Of a DNA stretch of 64,000 bases, positions 8,469 through 17,173 are shown piece by piece. The stretch covers positions 1 through 64,000 of the forward strand of contig NZ_JBLXCD010000009.1 in NCBI RefSeq assembly GCF_048265165.1, written 5' to 3'. This stretch comes from Oceanospirillum sp048265165 (GTDB lineage Bacteria; Pseudomonadota; Gammaproteobacteria; Pseudomonadales; Halomonadaceae). A program made the translations under genes and the position numbers. Position 1 is the first letter of the stretch. The number at the start of each line of letters is the position of its first letter. The notes beneath the pieces were generated by a model. The model was not told the DNA's origin. It saw nothing but the letters and a program-made list of their open reading frames with translations, and searched no databases.

Positions 8469-9263
8469 GCCCGAAGCCTCATCGGTGGCTGCTTCCGCTT
8501 TTTCAGCAGAGCGCCTCACCAGTCGGGACATCATGATTCCCAGTTCAAACAGCAACCACATAGGCAAAGCTAACAACGTCTGAGAGATAACATCAGGCGG
8601 AGTCAGCAACATACCGATCACAAAGCAGAAGATCACAACATAAGGGCGCTTTTGTGCAAGGGATTCAACTGTTGTAATACCCGTCCAGACTAAGATAAAA
8701 GTGGCCACGGGAATCTCAAATGCCACACCGAAAGCGAAAAATAGCTTCAGAACAAAATTCAGATAAGAGTTAATATCCGTCATTACCGCAATATCGGTGG
8801 GGCCAGCGGATGTGAAAAAGGCAAAGATTAGCGGGAAAACCACATAGTAAGCAAAAACAGCACCGGAATAGAAAAGCACAACACTGGATGCGAGAAGCGG
8901 CATCGCAATTTTTTTCTCATGCTTATAAAGGCCTGGAGCGATAAAACTCCAAACCTGATAAAGCACATAGGGGATCGCAGCAAACAGCGCTGTCACCAGT
9001 GTCAGTTTAAAAGGCGCCAGAAATGGGGATGCCACTTCTGTTGCAATCATCTGGGTTCCCGGCGGTAACAGCGCGCGCAAAGGCTCAGAAACGATCAGGT
9101 AAAGTTCATTAGAAAATGGGTATAAGGCTAAAAACGCTACCAGAATCACAACCACCGAGCGCAAAAGCTTCCCTCTAAGCTCGATCAGATGTTCAATTAA
9201 AGGGGCATGCTTGCCTTCTTCTGGAATGACCGGCGGAAGCTGCGGTGATTCGTTTTGAGTCAT
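8454..9263 (-). CDS. tatC: Sec-independent protein translocase TatC
   Basis: Core receptor of the twin-arginine translocase, which recognises RR signal peptides in the inner membrane. The 269-residue protein begins with a cytoplasmic segment (HAPLIEHLIELRGKLL) and has six hydrophobic spans at about 34-52, 86-108, 120-142, 165-188, 200-216 and 220-240. The charged C-terminus is Ala/Glu/Lys-rich. It follows tatB with two bases between stop and start, and is the last gene of hisE-tatABC before a terminator. Confidence 0.96.
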   Translation of the reverse strand: MTQNESPQLPPVIPEEGKHAPLIEHLIELRGKLLRSVVVILVAFLALYPFSNELYLIVSEPLRALLPPGTQMIATEVASPFLAPFKLTLVTALFAAIPYVLYQVWSFIAPGLYKHEKKIAMPLLASSVVLFYSGAVFAYYVVFPLIFAFFTSAGPTDIAVMTDINSYLNFVLKLFFAFGVAFEIPVATFILVWTGITTVESLAQKRPYVVIFCFVIGMLLTPPDVISQTLLALPMWLLFELGIMMSRLVRRSAEKAEAATDEASGKKPE

Positions 9264-9265
9264 AA

Positions 9266-9700
9266 CTAGCCTTTTTGATTAGAAGCAGCAGATTTATCAG
9301 AAGGCTCTGCAGAGGGTTCAGGTGAAACCGGCGTTGATCCAAACGGGCCTTCATCCTCAGGACGAACCTGAACCGTCGGTGTTTCTGTGTCGGCAGCAGA
9401 CTGACCGGAGTCAACAGGCTCCCCGGATGAGGCAGGTTGCGGGCCGGTACTATCGGTAATGGTCTGCTCCTGCTTACGCAGTGTTTCTTCCAGCTTGCGG
9501 CGATTCTCTTCCAGCTGTTTCTGCATCTCTTCCATGTGCAGCTGCTGATTCACCTCCTGCTGAATTGAGCTAAGCCCCTGCTTGATACGGCCAATCCACA
9601 TACCCGCTGTGCGGGCAGCCTTTGGCAAACGCTCCGGGCCCAGCACTAACAGTGCCAGAATACCGATGACGATAAGTTCAAAAAAACCAATATCAAACAT
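9266..9700 (-). CDS. tatB: Sec-independent protein translocase TatB
   Basis: TatB partners TatC in the substrate-receptor complex. The 144-residue protein has a short N-terminal membrane span (FDIGFFELIVIGILALLVLG), the Gly-Pro hinge (LGPERLPKAART), an amphipathic and then coiled-coil helix (about 30-70, rich in Gln/Glu/Arg), and a Pro/Ser/Glu-rich tail. The Glu at position 8 in the membrane span is the TatB-type residue. It lies 17 nt after tatA and immediately before tatC. Confidence 0.95.
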   Translation of the reverse strand: MFDIGFFELIVIGILALLVLGPERLPKAARTAGMWIGRIKQGLSSIQQEVNQQLHMEEMQKQLEENRRKLEETLRKQEQTITDSTGPQPASSGEPVDSGQSAADTETPTVQVRPEDEGPFGSTPVSPEPSAEPSDKSAASNQKG

Positions 9701-9717
9701 GTGCGGGGCTCACCCAG

Positions 9718-9960
9718 TTACTTTTTCTGTTCTGTTTTTTCAGCAGTGCTGTCGATCACCTGATCCGCTTCTTTCTTCTCGATTGAAGCCTGATCTTCTT
9801 TATTTTCAGCGTCTTTATCAGGGTTGTTAACCGCTTCTTTGAAACCCTTAACGGCACCGCCCAGATCACTACCGACATTGCGCAGTTTCTTAGTTCCAAA
9901 AATCAGAATAATGATGCCCAAAACAATCAGTAACTGCCAAATGCTGATACCACCTAACAT
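9718..9960 (-). CDS. tatA: Sec-independent protein translocase TatA
   Basis: Pore-forming subunit of the Tat system. The 80-residue protein has the N-terminal span (GGISIWQLLIVLGIIILIFG), the FGTKKLRNVGSDLG hinge and amphipathic helix, and a charged Lys/Glu-rich tail. I chose the ATG at 9960, preceded by GGGAG. The frame opens 16 codons earlier, but those residues would precede the usual N-terminus and have no ribosome binding site. First of tatABC, 125 bp after the hisE stop. Confidence 0.94.
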   Translation of the reverse strand: MLGGISIWQLLIVLGIIILIFGTKKLRNVGSDLGGAVKGFKEAVNNPDKDAENKEDQASIEKKEADQVIDSTAEKTEQKK

Positions 9961-10085
9961 AATGTTTACTCCCGTAAGTTCAAAACTAACACTCGGAGTG
10001 TTAGCCACTGAAACCAGTGTTTATTCTTGTTTCTTTCCTGCTGTCTCCGGCCCTATTATTCAGATGCGGAAACGTCAGAAGCAGA

Positions 10086-10415
10086 TTACTTCTGGCGGGA
10101 TGCTTTCTCTTCAATACCTGACATACCAAACCGGCGCGCCAGCTCATCAATAACAGCCTGTGGCGACTGCCCCAGATGGGACAATGCAACTAGGCTGTGG
10201 AACCACAGATCCGCTGTTTCATAAACGACGTCACTTACATCACCAGAGCGCTCAGCGTCTTTTGCCGCGATAATGGCTTCTGTAGCCTCTTCGCCAACCT
10301 TCTCCAGAATTTTATTCAGACCTTTATGATGGAGCTGTGCAACATAAGAGGTATCCGGATCAGCATCACGACGCTCCGCTAGAATATCACCTAATTGTTG
10401 CAGTACATCACTCAT
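10086..10415 (-). CDS. hisE: Phosphoribosyl-ATP pyrophosphatase HisE
   Basis: Hydrolyses phosphoribosyl-ATP to phosphoribosyl-AMP, the second step of histidine synthesis. The 109-residue all-alpha MazG-like protein shows the HisE block KILEKVGEEATEAIIAAKD and the ETADLWFHSLVAL segment with the metal-binding acidic residues. In Pseudomonas hisI sits directly upstream of hisE; here the 200 bp between ubiB and hisE are too short for it. A minus-strand TATAAT at 10480-10485 is a plausible -10, suggesting that hisE has its own promoter. Confidence 0.95.
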   Translation of the reverse strand: MSDVLQQLGDILAERRDADPDTSYVAQLHHKGLNKILEKVGEEATEAIIAAKDAERSGDVSDVVYETADLWFHSLVALSHLGQSPQAVIDELARRFGMSGIEEKASRQK

Positions 10416-10479
10416 CAGATTCAGCCTTATTCTGTAATTTTTTTGTCAGAATGCAGCCTGACATGCTGCACCAAATTTA

Positions 10480-10485
10480 ATTATA
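10480..10485 (-). promoter_or_regulatory. Candidate -10 element for hisE
   Basis: A perfect TATAAT on the minus strand lies 65 bp upstream of the hisE start. No good -35 is seen at 16-18 bp. Confidence 0.35.
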
Positions 10486-10617
10486 GCGCCCTAAATATCT
10501 GTTTTATAAACAGTTGTTACCAGTCATTCAATTACCCCAAGCGACGCTCAAGCATAATAGAATTTTTAACCACGCACCATGCCTAAAAAATAATGTATTC
10601 GCCTGTCCTGTCTGCCT

Positions 10618-12249
10618 TTATCGGCGCACCAGAAAGAAAACTCCCAGCAACATCAACACTTGAGCGCCCACAGGAAGCTGTTGCAGCCAGGGCAAGCCAT
10701 CGCTGGCAACAAAAACACCAGAAATCAGTAACAGCCAGCCCAGCGAAGATGATTTCTTTCTGCTTCGGGTTTTAGAGCTGTCGACCAGCTCCTGAAGCAA
10801 GGCTTCCTGCCTGAGCTGACGCTCCTCAGTTTTACGCACCTGATCCAACGCACCATAGATCATATTTGGCAACTCAGGTGCCTGCTCCATCCAGTCCGGG
10901 AACTGGGTACGGATGTTTTTCCAGACACCTTTTGGCCCCATCCTTTCCTTCATCCAGTTTTCCAGATAGGGCTTCGCTGTACTCCAAAGATCCAGATCCG
11001 GATAAAGCTGACGCCCTAGCCCTTCAATATTGAGTAATGTCTTCTGCAGCAGCACCAACTGTGGCTGCACCTCCATATTGAAACGACGGGCTGTCTGAAA
11101 CAAACCCAAAAGCACCTGACCAAAAGAGATCTCTTTCAGAGGTTTCTCAAAGATGGGTTCACACACCGCCCGGATTGCTGTGGCAAACTCATTGACCCGG
11201 GTTCCTTCACCCACCCAGCCGGATTCGATATGCAGGCGCGCTACTTCGTAATAGTCCTGACGGAAAAAAGCCAACAGATTACGGGCCAGATAATGCTGAT
11301 CTTCTTCTGAAAGGCTACCAACAATACCGCAATCAATGCCAATATATTGTGGATCACGGGGCGTCTTATCCGAGATAAAAATATTGCCGGGATGCATATC
11401 CGCATGAAAGAAGTTATCCCGGAATACCTGGGTAAAGAAAACCTCAACACCCCGCTCCGCTAACTTTTTCATGTCGGTGCCATTGGCAATCAGTGCATCA
11501 ACCTCTGCCACCGGAATGCCGTAAATCCGCTCCTGAACCATCACATTTTTACGGGTCAGCTCCCAATAAACCTGTGGTACATAAAGCGCTGGAGAACCTT
11601 CAAAGTTTCGGCGTAGCTGGGAGGTATTCGCAGCCTCTTTCTGCAGGTCCAACTCATCAAACAGTGTGGACTCGTAATCTTTAACAATGGCAACCGGATG
11701 TAACCGGCGCGCATCCGGCACCCAATAATTCAGACTGTAAGCCAGAGTATAAAGCAGTTTGATGTCTTTCTTCAGAATACGGCGAATGCCAGGGCGAATC
11801 ACTTTCACCACAACCCGTTCGCCTGTATTCATCTCAGCAGCATGTACCTGAGCCATGGAGGCAGAGGCCATCGGCTCGCGCTCGAAGGTTCTGAAAAGTT
11901 CATCAACTGATTGCCCAAGAGAGGTCTCGATCTCTTTTACAGCCACACTGCTGGCAAAAGGAGGCACCTGATCCTGTAGCTTTTTCAGTTCATCCGCCAC
12001 ATCATCCGGCAGCAGATCCCGCCGAGTAGAGAGCATCTGACCAAACTTGATAAAAATAGGCCCCAGTTCCTCTAGAGCTAAGCGCAAGCGCTCACCACGG
12101 CTTTTCTTACCCACCGGCAAAAGCCGCATCGGGTTAAGGCGTAGCAGGAGGACTAAGAACCAGGGCAAGCGCTCTTCTGGAATCAGGCTGTCTAAGCGGT
12201 AACGACTGAAGACAAAAACAATTTTAAACAGACGAAGCAGACGGGACAC
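10618..12249 (-). CDS. ubiB: Ubiquinone biosynthesis accessory kinase-like protein UbiB
   Basis: Atypical ADCK/ABC1-family kinase-like ATPase needed for ubiquinone synthesis. The 543-residue protein shows the family signature KFGQMLSTR (KxGQ) near residue 70, the VKVIRPGI lysine region, the catalytic-loop equivalent FFHADMHPGN and IGIDCGIVG in place of DFG. Two C-terminal membrane spans (about 498-540) anchor it. The start is GTG with GGAG eight bases upstream. The ubiJ stop lies only 12 bp before it, so ubiE-ubiJ-ubiB form one operon. Confidence 0.95.
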   Translation of the reverse strand: MSRLLRLFKIVFVFSRYRLDSLIPEERLPWFLVLLLRLNPMRLLPVGKKSRGERLRLALEELGPIFIKFGQMLSTRRDLLPDDVADELKKLQDQVPPFASSVAVKEIETSLGQSVDELFRTFEREPMASASMAQVHAAEMNTGERVVVKVIRPGIRRILKKDIKLLYTLAYSLNYWVPDARRLHPVAIVKDYESTLFDELDLQKEAANTSQLRRNFEGSPALYVPQVYWELTRKNVMVQERIYGIPVAEVDALIANGTDMKKLAERGVEVFFTQVFRDNFFHADMHPGNIFISDKTPRDPQYIGIDCGIVGSLSEEDQHYLARNLLAFFRQDYYEVARLHIESGWVGEGTRVNEFATAIRAVCEPIFEKPLKEISFGQVLLGLFQTARRFNMEVQPQLVLLQKTLLNIEGLGRQLYPDLDLWSTAKPYLENWMKERMGPKGVWKNIRTQFPDWMEQAPELPNMIYGALDQVRKTEERQLRQEALLQELVDSSKTRSRKKSSSLGWLLLISGVFVASDGLPWLQQLPVGAQVLMLLGVFFLVRR

Positions 12250-12261
12250 GGTGACTCCGGT

Positions 12262-12975
12262 TTATGTATGAGATTCTGACGGGAGGTGAGGCTTGAGCTG
12301 ATCACCGGACAAAGCCTGAACCTGTTGCTTCAGGCGCTCAACACGGGCATTAAGACGATCCATGCTACGGCGTGCATTCAGCACACCGTCACTGTAGCCT
12401 TTCAGCTCAGCTGCTGCAGGTAATAGCGCCAGCTCATACTGCAGGTATTCCTGCCAGTCCTGCATCGCAGTTCTACTCAAAGCAGGACACCAGCGGGCAA
12501 AGCCAGTGAAAGGTGCAGACAATACAGCAGTCGGTACCACACCAATCAGCTTTTCACTAAATGAAGCCAGATCCAGATCCAGAGTTGAGACTACCTGTTG
12601 TAGCTTGCGCACCAATCCGGTATTACCACGCAGCGTTAATGCGCCTTCAAACAATAACGTTTCTCGACGATCACCCGCCAACATAAAGCGGACAAAGTCG
12701 CTCAGACGACCTTCCACTTCAGCATCAACCTTCAGGTCTGAACCAGACAATTCAGCATCGGCAGCATTATCCAACTCAAAAGACACGCCTTGCTCTGATG
12801 GCCAGATCAGTACGGCCATCTCAGGCTGGATACAGCGCACCCGAATCACTTTACCAGCCATCATTCCCAGCTGAGAGCGAGCTGTCGCATCACGCTTCAG
12901 AAGAGGGCTAATCAACTGCTCGGCGCTTTCAAGAGCCCCGTGCAGCAATATTCTGGTAGGTTGTGCGAAAGTCAT
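12262..12975 (-). CDS. ubiJ: Ubiquinone biosynthesis accessory factor UbiJ (SCP2 domain)
   Basis: Lipid-binding scaffold of the Ubi complex that, with UbiK, holds ubiquinone intermediates in the cytosol. The 237-residue protein has an N-terminal SCP2 sterol-carrier-like domain (about 10-120) and a C-terminal coiled coil (about 185-225; RRSMDRLNARVERLKQQV). I chose the ATG at 12975, one base past the ubiE stop; an in-frame start at 13014 would overlap ubiE and add a dissimilar segment. Its position between ubiE and ubiB is the conserved order. Confidence 0.93.
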   Translation of the reverse strand: MTFAQPTRILLHGALESAEQLISPLLKRDATARSQLGMMAGKVIRVRCIQPEMAVLIWPSEQGVSFELDNAADAELSGSDLKVDAEVEGRLSDFVRFMLAGDRRETLLFEGALTLRGNTGLVRKLQQVVSTLDLDLASFSEKLIGVVPTAVLSAPFTGFARWCPALSRTAMQDWQEYLQYELALLPAAAELKGYSDGVLNARRSMDRLNARVERLKQQVQALSGDQLKPHLPSESHT

Positions 12976-12976
12976 A

Positions 12977-13738
12977 TCAGAGTTTAATACCACGGTGCAG
13001 CGCCACAACACCACTGGTCATATTGTGGTATTCAACCCGTGACAACCCGGCATCTTCCATCATGCCTTTCAGCGTTTCCTGATCCGGGTGCATACGAATC
13101 GACTCCGCCAGATACCGGTAACTTTCTGAATCATTTGTGACCAGCTTGCCCATAAACGGTAGGGCAGTAAACGAATACGTATCGTAAACCTTGCTCATAA
13201 CAGGATTCGTAGGTTTGGAGAATTCAAGCACTAACAGACGACCACCGGGTTTCAGAATACGCGCCATAGAGCGCAGCGCTTTGTCTTTATCAGTCACATT
13301 TCTCAGACCAAACGCGATGGTGATGCAATCAAAGGTATTATCCGGAAACGGCAGACACTCAGCATTCGCCTGAACAAACTCAACATTGCCGCTACAGCCT
13401 TTATCCAGCAATTTATCACGACCTACCTTCAGCATAGAGTCGTTAATATCAGCCAAAACAACGCGGCCATCTTTACCCACCAAACGCGAGAACTTCAGGG
13501 TCAGATCTCCGGTACCACCGGCAATGTCCAGAACAGCATTTCCCTGACGCACACCACTCATCTCAATGGTCATGCGTTTCCAGAGGCGATGGATTCCCAT
13601 GGACATTAAGTCATTCATCAGATCATATTTAGCAGCAACTGAGTGAAATACCTCAGCAACCTTGCCTGCTTTCTCTTCAACACCCACTTGCTGATAACCG
13701 AAGTGGGTGGTTTGATTTTCCTTTTCTGACTCGGACAT
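12977..13738 (-). CDS. ubiE: Demethylmenaquinone/2-methoxy-6-polyprenylbenzoquinol methyltransferase UbiE
   Basis: SAM-dependent C-methyltransferase of ubiquinone (and, where present, menaquinone) synthesis. The 253-residue class I methyltransferase has motif I VLDIAGGTGDLTLKF, the UbiE signatures YDLMNDLMSMGIHRLWKR and FGLRNVTDKDKAL, and the C-terminal MTSGVVALHRGIK. The ATG is preceded by AAAGG. First gene of ubiE-ubiJ-ubiB. Confidence 0.97.
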   Translation of the reverse strand: MSESEKENQTTHFGYQQVGVEEKAGKVAEVFHSVAAKYDLMNDLMSMGIHRLWKRMTIEMSGVRQGNAVLDIAGGTGDLTLKFSRLVGKDGRVVLADINDSMLKVGRDKLLDKGCSGNVEFVQANAECLPFPDNTFDCITIAFGLRNVTDKDKALRSMARILKPGGRLLVLEFSKPTNPVMSKVYDTYSFTALPFMGKLVTNDSESYRYLAESIRMHPDQETLKGMMEDAGLSRVEYHNMTSGVVALHRGIKL

Positions 13739-13835
13739 GACACAACCTTTGCTTTCAAAATTGGCGACATTGTAAACCGGTCTGACAGGTTTGTCTTTGT
13801 CTGACCACCGGATCCCGTACGCTAACAGTCCAACC

Positions 13836-14228
13836 TTATAGTTGTCTGATGGAGATCAGTGAAGGCTCACGACTGGCTCCAGCTTCTTCGATACGGCGCA
13901 GATAGTCCTTCCAGAACGCGTCTTTATGCAACCCCAACTCATAGAGGTACTCCCAGGCATACAGACCGGAATCATGGCCATCATCAAAACAGATCTTGAT
14001 GGCGTAACTACCGGATGGCTGAATATCCAGAATACGCACATCTTTTTTACCTGTCTGCAGTGTTTCCTGACCTGCACCATGCCCGCGCACCTCGGCTGAC
14101 GGAGAGTAAACCCGCAAAAGCTCAGCCTCCAGCTCAAGTCTAGTACCATCGGCATAACTGAGTTCAAGAATGTTTGTCGATTTTCGATAGTTAATATTGC
14201 CAGGTACAGATGTCGTGTTACTGCTCAT
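13836..14228 (-). CDS. DUF971 (gamma-butyrobetaine hydroxylase-like N-terminal domain) protein
   Basis: The 130-residue protein consists of the DUF971 domain, with features such as LELSYADGTRLELEAELLRVYSPSAE and YAWEYLYELG. It is related to the N-terminal domain of gamma-butyrobetaine hydroxylase and to an iron-sulfur carrier-associated family, but no enzymatic function is established. Its position between hslVU and ubiE is widely conserved in gammaproteobacteria. It starts about 110 bp after the hslU stop, past a terminator, so it may have its own promoter. Confidence 0.88.
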   Translation of the reverse strand: MSSNTTSVPGNINYRKSTNILELSYADGTRLELEAELLRVYSPSAEVRGHGAGQETLQTGKKDVRILDIQPSGSYAIKICFDDGHDSGLYAWEYLYELGLHKDAFWKDYLRRIEEAGASREPSLISIRQL

Positions 14229-14294
14229 CGTTATATCCTCAATCGGTTAGCCTATGGCTTCATCAGATCAAAACGAAAAATCTCAGACTACAAA

Positions 14295-14323
14295 CAAAAA
14301 AGCCGGCTGAAAACAACCGGCTT
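14295..14323 (-). terminator. Intrinsic terminator of hslVU
   Basis: AAGCCGG (14300-14306) and CCGGCTT (14317-14323) pair, with extra loop-side pairs, and a T-run follows on the minus strand. It lies 20 nt beyond the hslU stop. Confidence 0.85.
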
Positions 14324-14342
14324 AACCATCAGAGTTCAGGTC

Positions 14343-15668
14343 TTATAGAATAAAACGACTCAAGTCCTCATCCGTTGCTAGGTCGTTCAGCTGTTTGTTC
14401 ACGTAATCCTTATCGATGACAACTTTTTCCTGAATATCAGCAGCCTCATAAGAGATGCTTTCCAGCAAACGCTCCATCACAGTGTGTAAGCGGCGGGCAC
14501 CAATATTCTCCGTCCCTTCATTCACCTGGTAAGCGATTTCGGCGATACGGCTGATCCCGTCTTCGGTAAATTCAATCTCAAGGCCTTCAGTTTTCATCAG
14601 TTCCTGATATTGAACGGTCAGAGCGGCGCTGGGTTCAGTCAGAATACGTTTAAAATCATCCGGCGTCAGGGCGCTTAATTCAACCCGGATCGGCAAACGG
14701 CCCTGTAACTCAGGGATAAGATCAGAGGGCTTACTCAGATGGAATGCGCCGGATGCGATAAACAGGATATGATCTGTCTTCACCATACCGTGTTTAGTAG
14801 AAACTGTACTGCCTTCAATCATCGGCAGCAGGTCACGCTGAACCCCTTCCCGGGATACATCAGCACCACCTGACTCGCCGCGCTTGGCAACTTTATCAAT
14901 CTCATCAATAAAGACGATACCGTTCTGCTCAACAGCATCAATAACCTGAGACTTCAGCTCATCTTCATTGACCAGCTTGGCAGCTTCCTCATCTGTCGCC
15001 TGCCGCAAGGCATCTTTCACCTTCAGTTTGCGGGTTTTAGTACGCTCATTCGACAGGTTAGAGAACATGCTCTGAAGTTGACTGGTCATCTCCTCCATAC
15101 CCGGAGGTGCCATAATTTCAACACCCACCTGAGGCGCTGCAACATCGATCTCGATCTCTTTGTCGTCCAGATCACCTTCACGTAGTTTCTTGCGGAACAC
15201 CTGACGAGTCGAGCTATCCCGTGCAGGCTCCTCTTCACCAAACCCAGCACGTGCAGGTGGCAGCAAGGCGTCAAGAATACGCTCTTCGGCGGCCTCTTCA
15301 GCGCGAAAACGAACGCGCTTAACCTCTTGCTCCCGCAGCATCTTCATCGCCATATCCGTCAGGTCACGGATGATGGTTTCCACATCGCGTCCAACATAAC
15401 CAACTTCCGTAAACTTGGTCGCTTCAACCTTGATAAAAGGTGCATTCGCCAGCTTAGCCAAACGACGGGCAATCTCGGTTTTACCAACACCGGTAGGACC
15501 GATCATCAGAATATTTTTTGGCGTCACTTCACCACGCAGCTCAGGGTCCAGCTGCATACGACGCCAACGATTACGCAGGGCGATCGCCACAGCACGCTTA
15601 GCATCAGCCTGACCCACAATAAAGCGATCAAGTTCGGAAACAATTTCACGAGGTGTCATCTGAGACAT
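14343..15668 (-). CDS. hslU: ATP-dependent protease ATPase subunit HslU (ClpY)
   Basis: AAA+ unfoldase that feeds substrates to the HslV peptidase. The 441-residue protein has Walker A GPTGVGKTE with the GYVGRDVE pore loop, the I domain (about 110-240), Walker B GIVFIDEIDK, sensor 1 region LFIASGAFH, sensor 2 GARRLHTVMERLLE, and the family C-terminus DLSRFIL, which docks into HslV. It lies about 100 bp after hslV and is co-transcribed from the sigma-32 promoter upstream of hslV. Confidence 0.97.
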   Translation of the reverse strand: MSQMTPREIVSELDRFIVGQADAKRAVAIALRNRWRRMQLDPELRGEVTPKNILMIGPTGVGKTEIARRLAKLANAPFIKVEATKFTEVGYVGRDVETIIRDLTDMAMKMLREQEVKRVRFRAEEAAEERILDALLPPARAGFGEEEPARDSSTRQVFRKKLREGDLDDKEIEIDVAAPQVGVEIMAPPGMEEMTSQLQSMFSNLSNERTKTRKLKVKDALRQATDEEAAKLVNEDELKSQVIDAVEQNGIVFIDEIDKVAKRGESGGADVSREGVQRDLLPMIEGSTVSTKHGMVKTDHILFIASGAFHLSKPSDLIPELQGRLPIRVELSALTPDDFKRILTEPSAALTVQYQELMKTEGLEIEFTEDGISRIAEIAYQVNEGTENIGARRLHTVMERLLESISYEAADIQEKVVIDKDYVNKQLNDLATDEDLSRFIL

Positions 15669-15771
15669 AACAGCTACTCTTTTTAATTTTAAAATTCAGT
15701 TTCTGACGCCCTGTTTGCCGATATTACTGGCTACCACCAGGGCGAGTTCATCCTAATGCTCTGTCAACAAT

Positions 15772-16296
15772 CTACCAGGACAGCTCTTCGATCGTGGGTG
15801 AGTGATTGGTAAAGACACAGATATCACCCGCCATTTGCAGGCTCTTTTCAACAATCTCCTGAGCACTCAGCTCAGTATTTTCGTGTAACGCACGGCCAGC
15901 TGCCAATGCAAAGTTACCCCCAGAGCCAATAGAAACCACGCCATGCTCAGGTTCAACCACATCACCGGTGCCGGAAATAATCAGTGTCGCTGTATGATCA
16001 GCCACAATCAGCATCGCCTCCAGGCGTCGCAAAGCACGGTCGGTGCGCCAGTCTTTCGCCATCTCAACCGCGGCACGGGTCAGCTGTCCGGAGTGTTTCT
16101 CCAGCTGTGCTTCAAAGCGTTCGAAAAGAGTGAACGCATCTGCAGTGCCTCCGGCAAAACCCGCCAACACCTGGTTACGGTACAGACGACGTACTTTGCG
16201 CGCATTGCCTTTCATTACGGTATTACCCAGAGAAACCTGACCGTCACCGCCCAGTACTACCTGATTATCACGTCGCACAGCTACAATCGTTGTCAT
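15772..16296 (-). CDS. hslV: ATP-dependent protease peptidase subunit HslV (ClpQ)
   Basis: Threonine peptidase of the HslUV protease, a dodecamer related to proteasome beta subunits. The 174-residue protein starts MTTIVAVRRD; removal of Met exposes the catalytic Thr. The GGDGQVSLGN, AGFAGGTADAFTLFERFE and SIGSGGNFALAAGRAL blocks are intact. A heat-shock promoter and a stem-loop leader lie upstream. Confidence 0.97.
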   Translation of the reverse strand: MTTIVAVRRDNQVVLGGDGQVSLGNTVMKGNARKVRRLYRNQVLAGFAGGTADAFTLFERFEAQLEKHSGQLTRAAVEMAKDWRTDRALRRLEAMLIVADHTATLIISGTGDVVEPEHGVVSIGSGGNFALAAGRALHENTELSAQEIVEKSLQMAGDICVFTNHSPTIEELSW

Positions 16297-16415
16297 CTGT
16301 TACTCCAAATTGAGTTGAAAAGGCTTAACACCTCATCAAAAAATACTCGCTGACCCGCCTTTCCTAACAAAAGGAGATATCGAAAAAAAGCAGGCCGGCC
16401 TAAAAACTATTGAGA

Positions 16416-16430
16416 AAGGTGCACCACCTT
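16416..16430 (-). promoter_or_regulatory. Stem-loop near the predicted 5' end of hslVU mRNA
   Basis: AAGGTG and CACCTT pair across a 3-nt loop, about 7 nt downstream of the start site predicted from the sigma-32 promoter. A 5' stem-loop has been described for E. coli hslVU mRNA; the equivalence here is inferred. Confidence 0.45.
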
Positions 16431-16443
16431 AATGAACCATTTT

Positions 16444-16472
16444 AGATGGTGGTAACGCGGAATAATTTCAAG
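16444..16472 (-). promoter_or_regulatory. Sigma-32 heat-shock promoter of hslVU
   Basis: On the minus strand, -35 CTTGAAA (16466-16472, perfect) and -10 CACCATCT (16444-16451, seven of eight to CCCCATNT) are separated by 14 bp. Transcription would begin near 16437, leaving a leader of about 140 nt before hslV. Confidence 0.85.
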
Positions 16473-16516
16473 TTTAAAACCAGGTCAACTGAGAATAAAG
16501 TAAGGCGCTACAAATG

Positions 16517-16559
16517 AAAAAAGCTGTCAATCCACTCTGGCAGAGCAATTAACAGCCTT
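16517..16559 (-). terminator. Intrinsic terminator after the argS-SPOR unit
   Basis: An outer stem (16521-16527 with 16552-16559) and an inner CTCTG/CAGAG stem form a hairpin, followed on the minus strand by a T-run. It lies 28 nt past the SPOR gene stop and separates that unit from the hslVU promoter. Confidence 0.75.
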
Positions 16560-16586
16560 ATTTATGCCGCAGTTTTTATAAGATAA

Positions 16587-17168
16587 CTACTGGGGTGGTA
16601 AGCGAATCAATAGTGACTGAATATTATCACGCGCCATTGCATCCTGCGCCATATTGAGTTTGCGCCGGTCTTTGAAGGGACCAATCCGAACCCGATGCCA
16701 GGTGCCACTATCTGTGGTAATGCTGGATATCATCGCCTGATAACCATCTGACTTCAGCTTCGTACTCAGTCGCTCAGCATCCGGGACCGCACGGAACGAG
16801 CCAACCTGCAAAATATACTCAGGCAGATTTTCAGCATCCCGTGGTGTTGATTTATATTCTTCTACAGTATCAGTAACGACCTCTTGCTGAGGTAGCAGAT
16901 TGTAAAAGTCAAAGCGCTTCCGCTCTTCACTCTGAGGCGCATTTTCTTCGGCAGTACTCTCCGCAGGGGCCGCCGGAACAGCCGCCATACGGGGCGCAGG
17001 AGCAACTGGATCTTCATCCAGCCACTCCGATAATCCAAAACCCAGCACCACGCCAAAAATCAACCAGCTCCATGGCGGTAACTCACGGCGAGCCGGAGCA
17101 GTTTCCTCCTCCTGTCGAGGAGAAGCACCACCCCGTCTTGACGATTTTTGAGCAAAATCCCGGCTCAT
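16587..17168 (-). CDS. SPOR-domain membrane protein (FtsN-like)
   Basis: The 193-residue protein has a basic cytoplasmic N-terminus (about 1-30), one membrane span (WSWLIFGVVLGFGLSEWL, about 33-50), a Pro/Ala-rich periplasmic linker and a C-terminal SPOR domain (about 115-190; YILQVGSFRAVPDAERL and RVRIGPF), which binds denuded septal glycan. This is the bitopic layout of FtsN. Its place after argS and before hslV is conserved in Pseudomonas. It begins five nt after the argS stop. Whether it is the essential FtsN or a second SPOR protein is not decidable here. Confidence 0.85.
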   Translation of the reverse strand: MSRDFAQKSSRRGGASPRQEEETAPARRELPPWSWLIFGVVLGFGLSEWLDEDPVAPAPRMAAVPAAPAESTAEENAPQSEERKRFDFYNLLPQQEVVTDTVEEYKSTPRDAENLPEYILQVGSFRAVPDAERLSTKLKSDGYQAMISSITTDSGTWHRVRIGPFKDRRKLNMAQDAMARDNIQSLLIRLPPQ

Positions 17169-17173
17169 AATAC

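Noticed and set aside
16392..16401. AGGCCGGCCT palindrome in the hslV leader
   Set aside because: A self-complementary 10-mer without a loop cannot form a useful hairpin, and no known factor with this site could be named.
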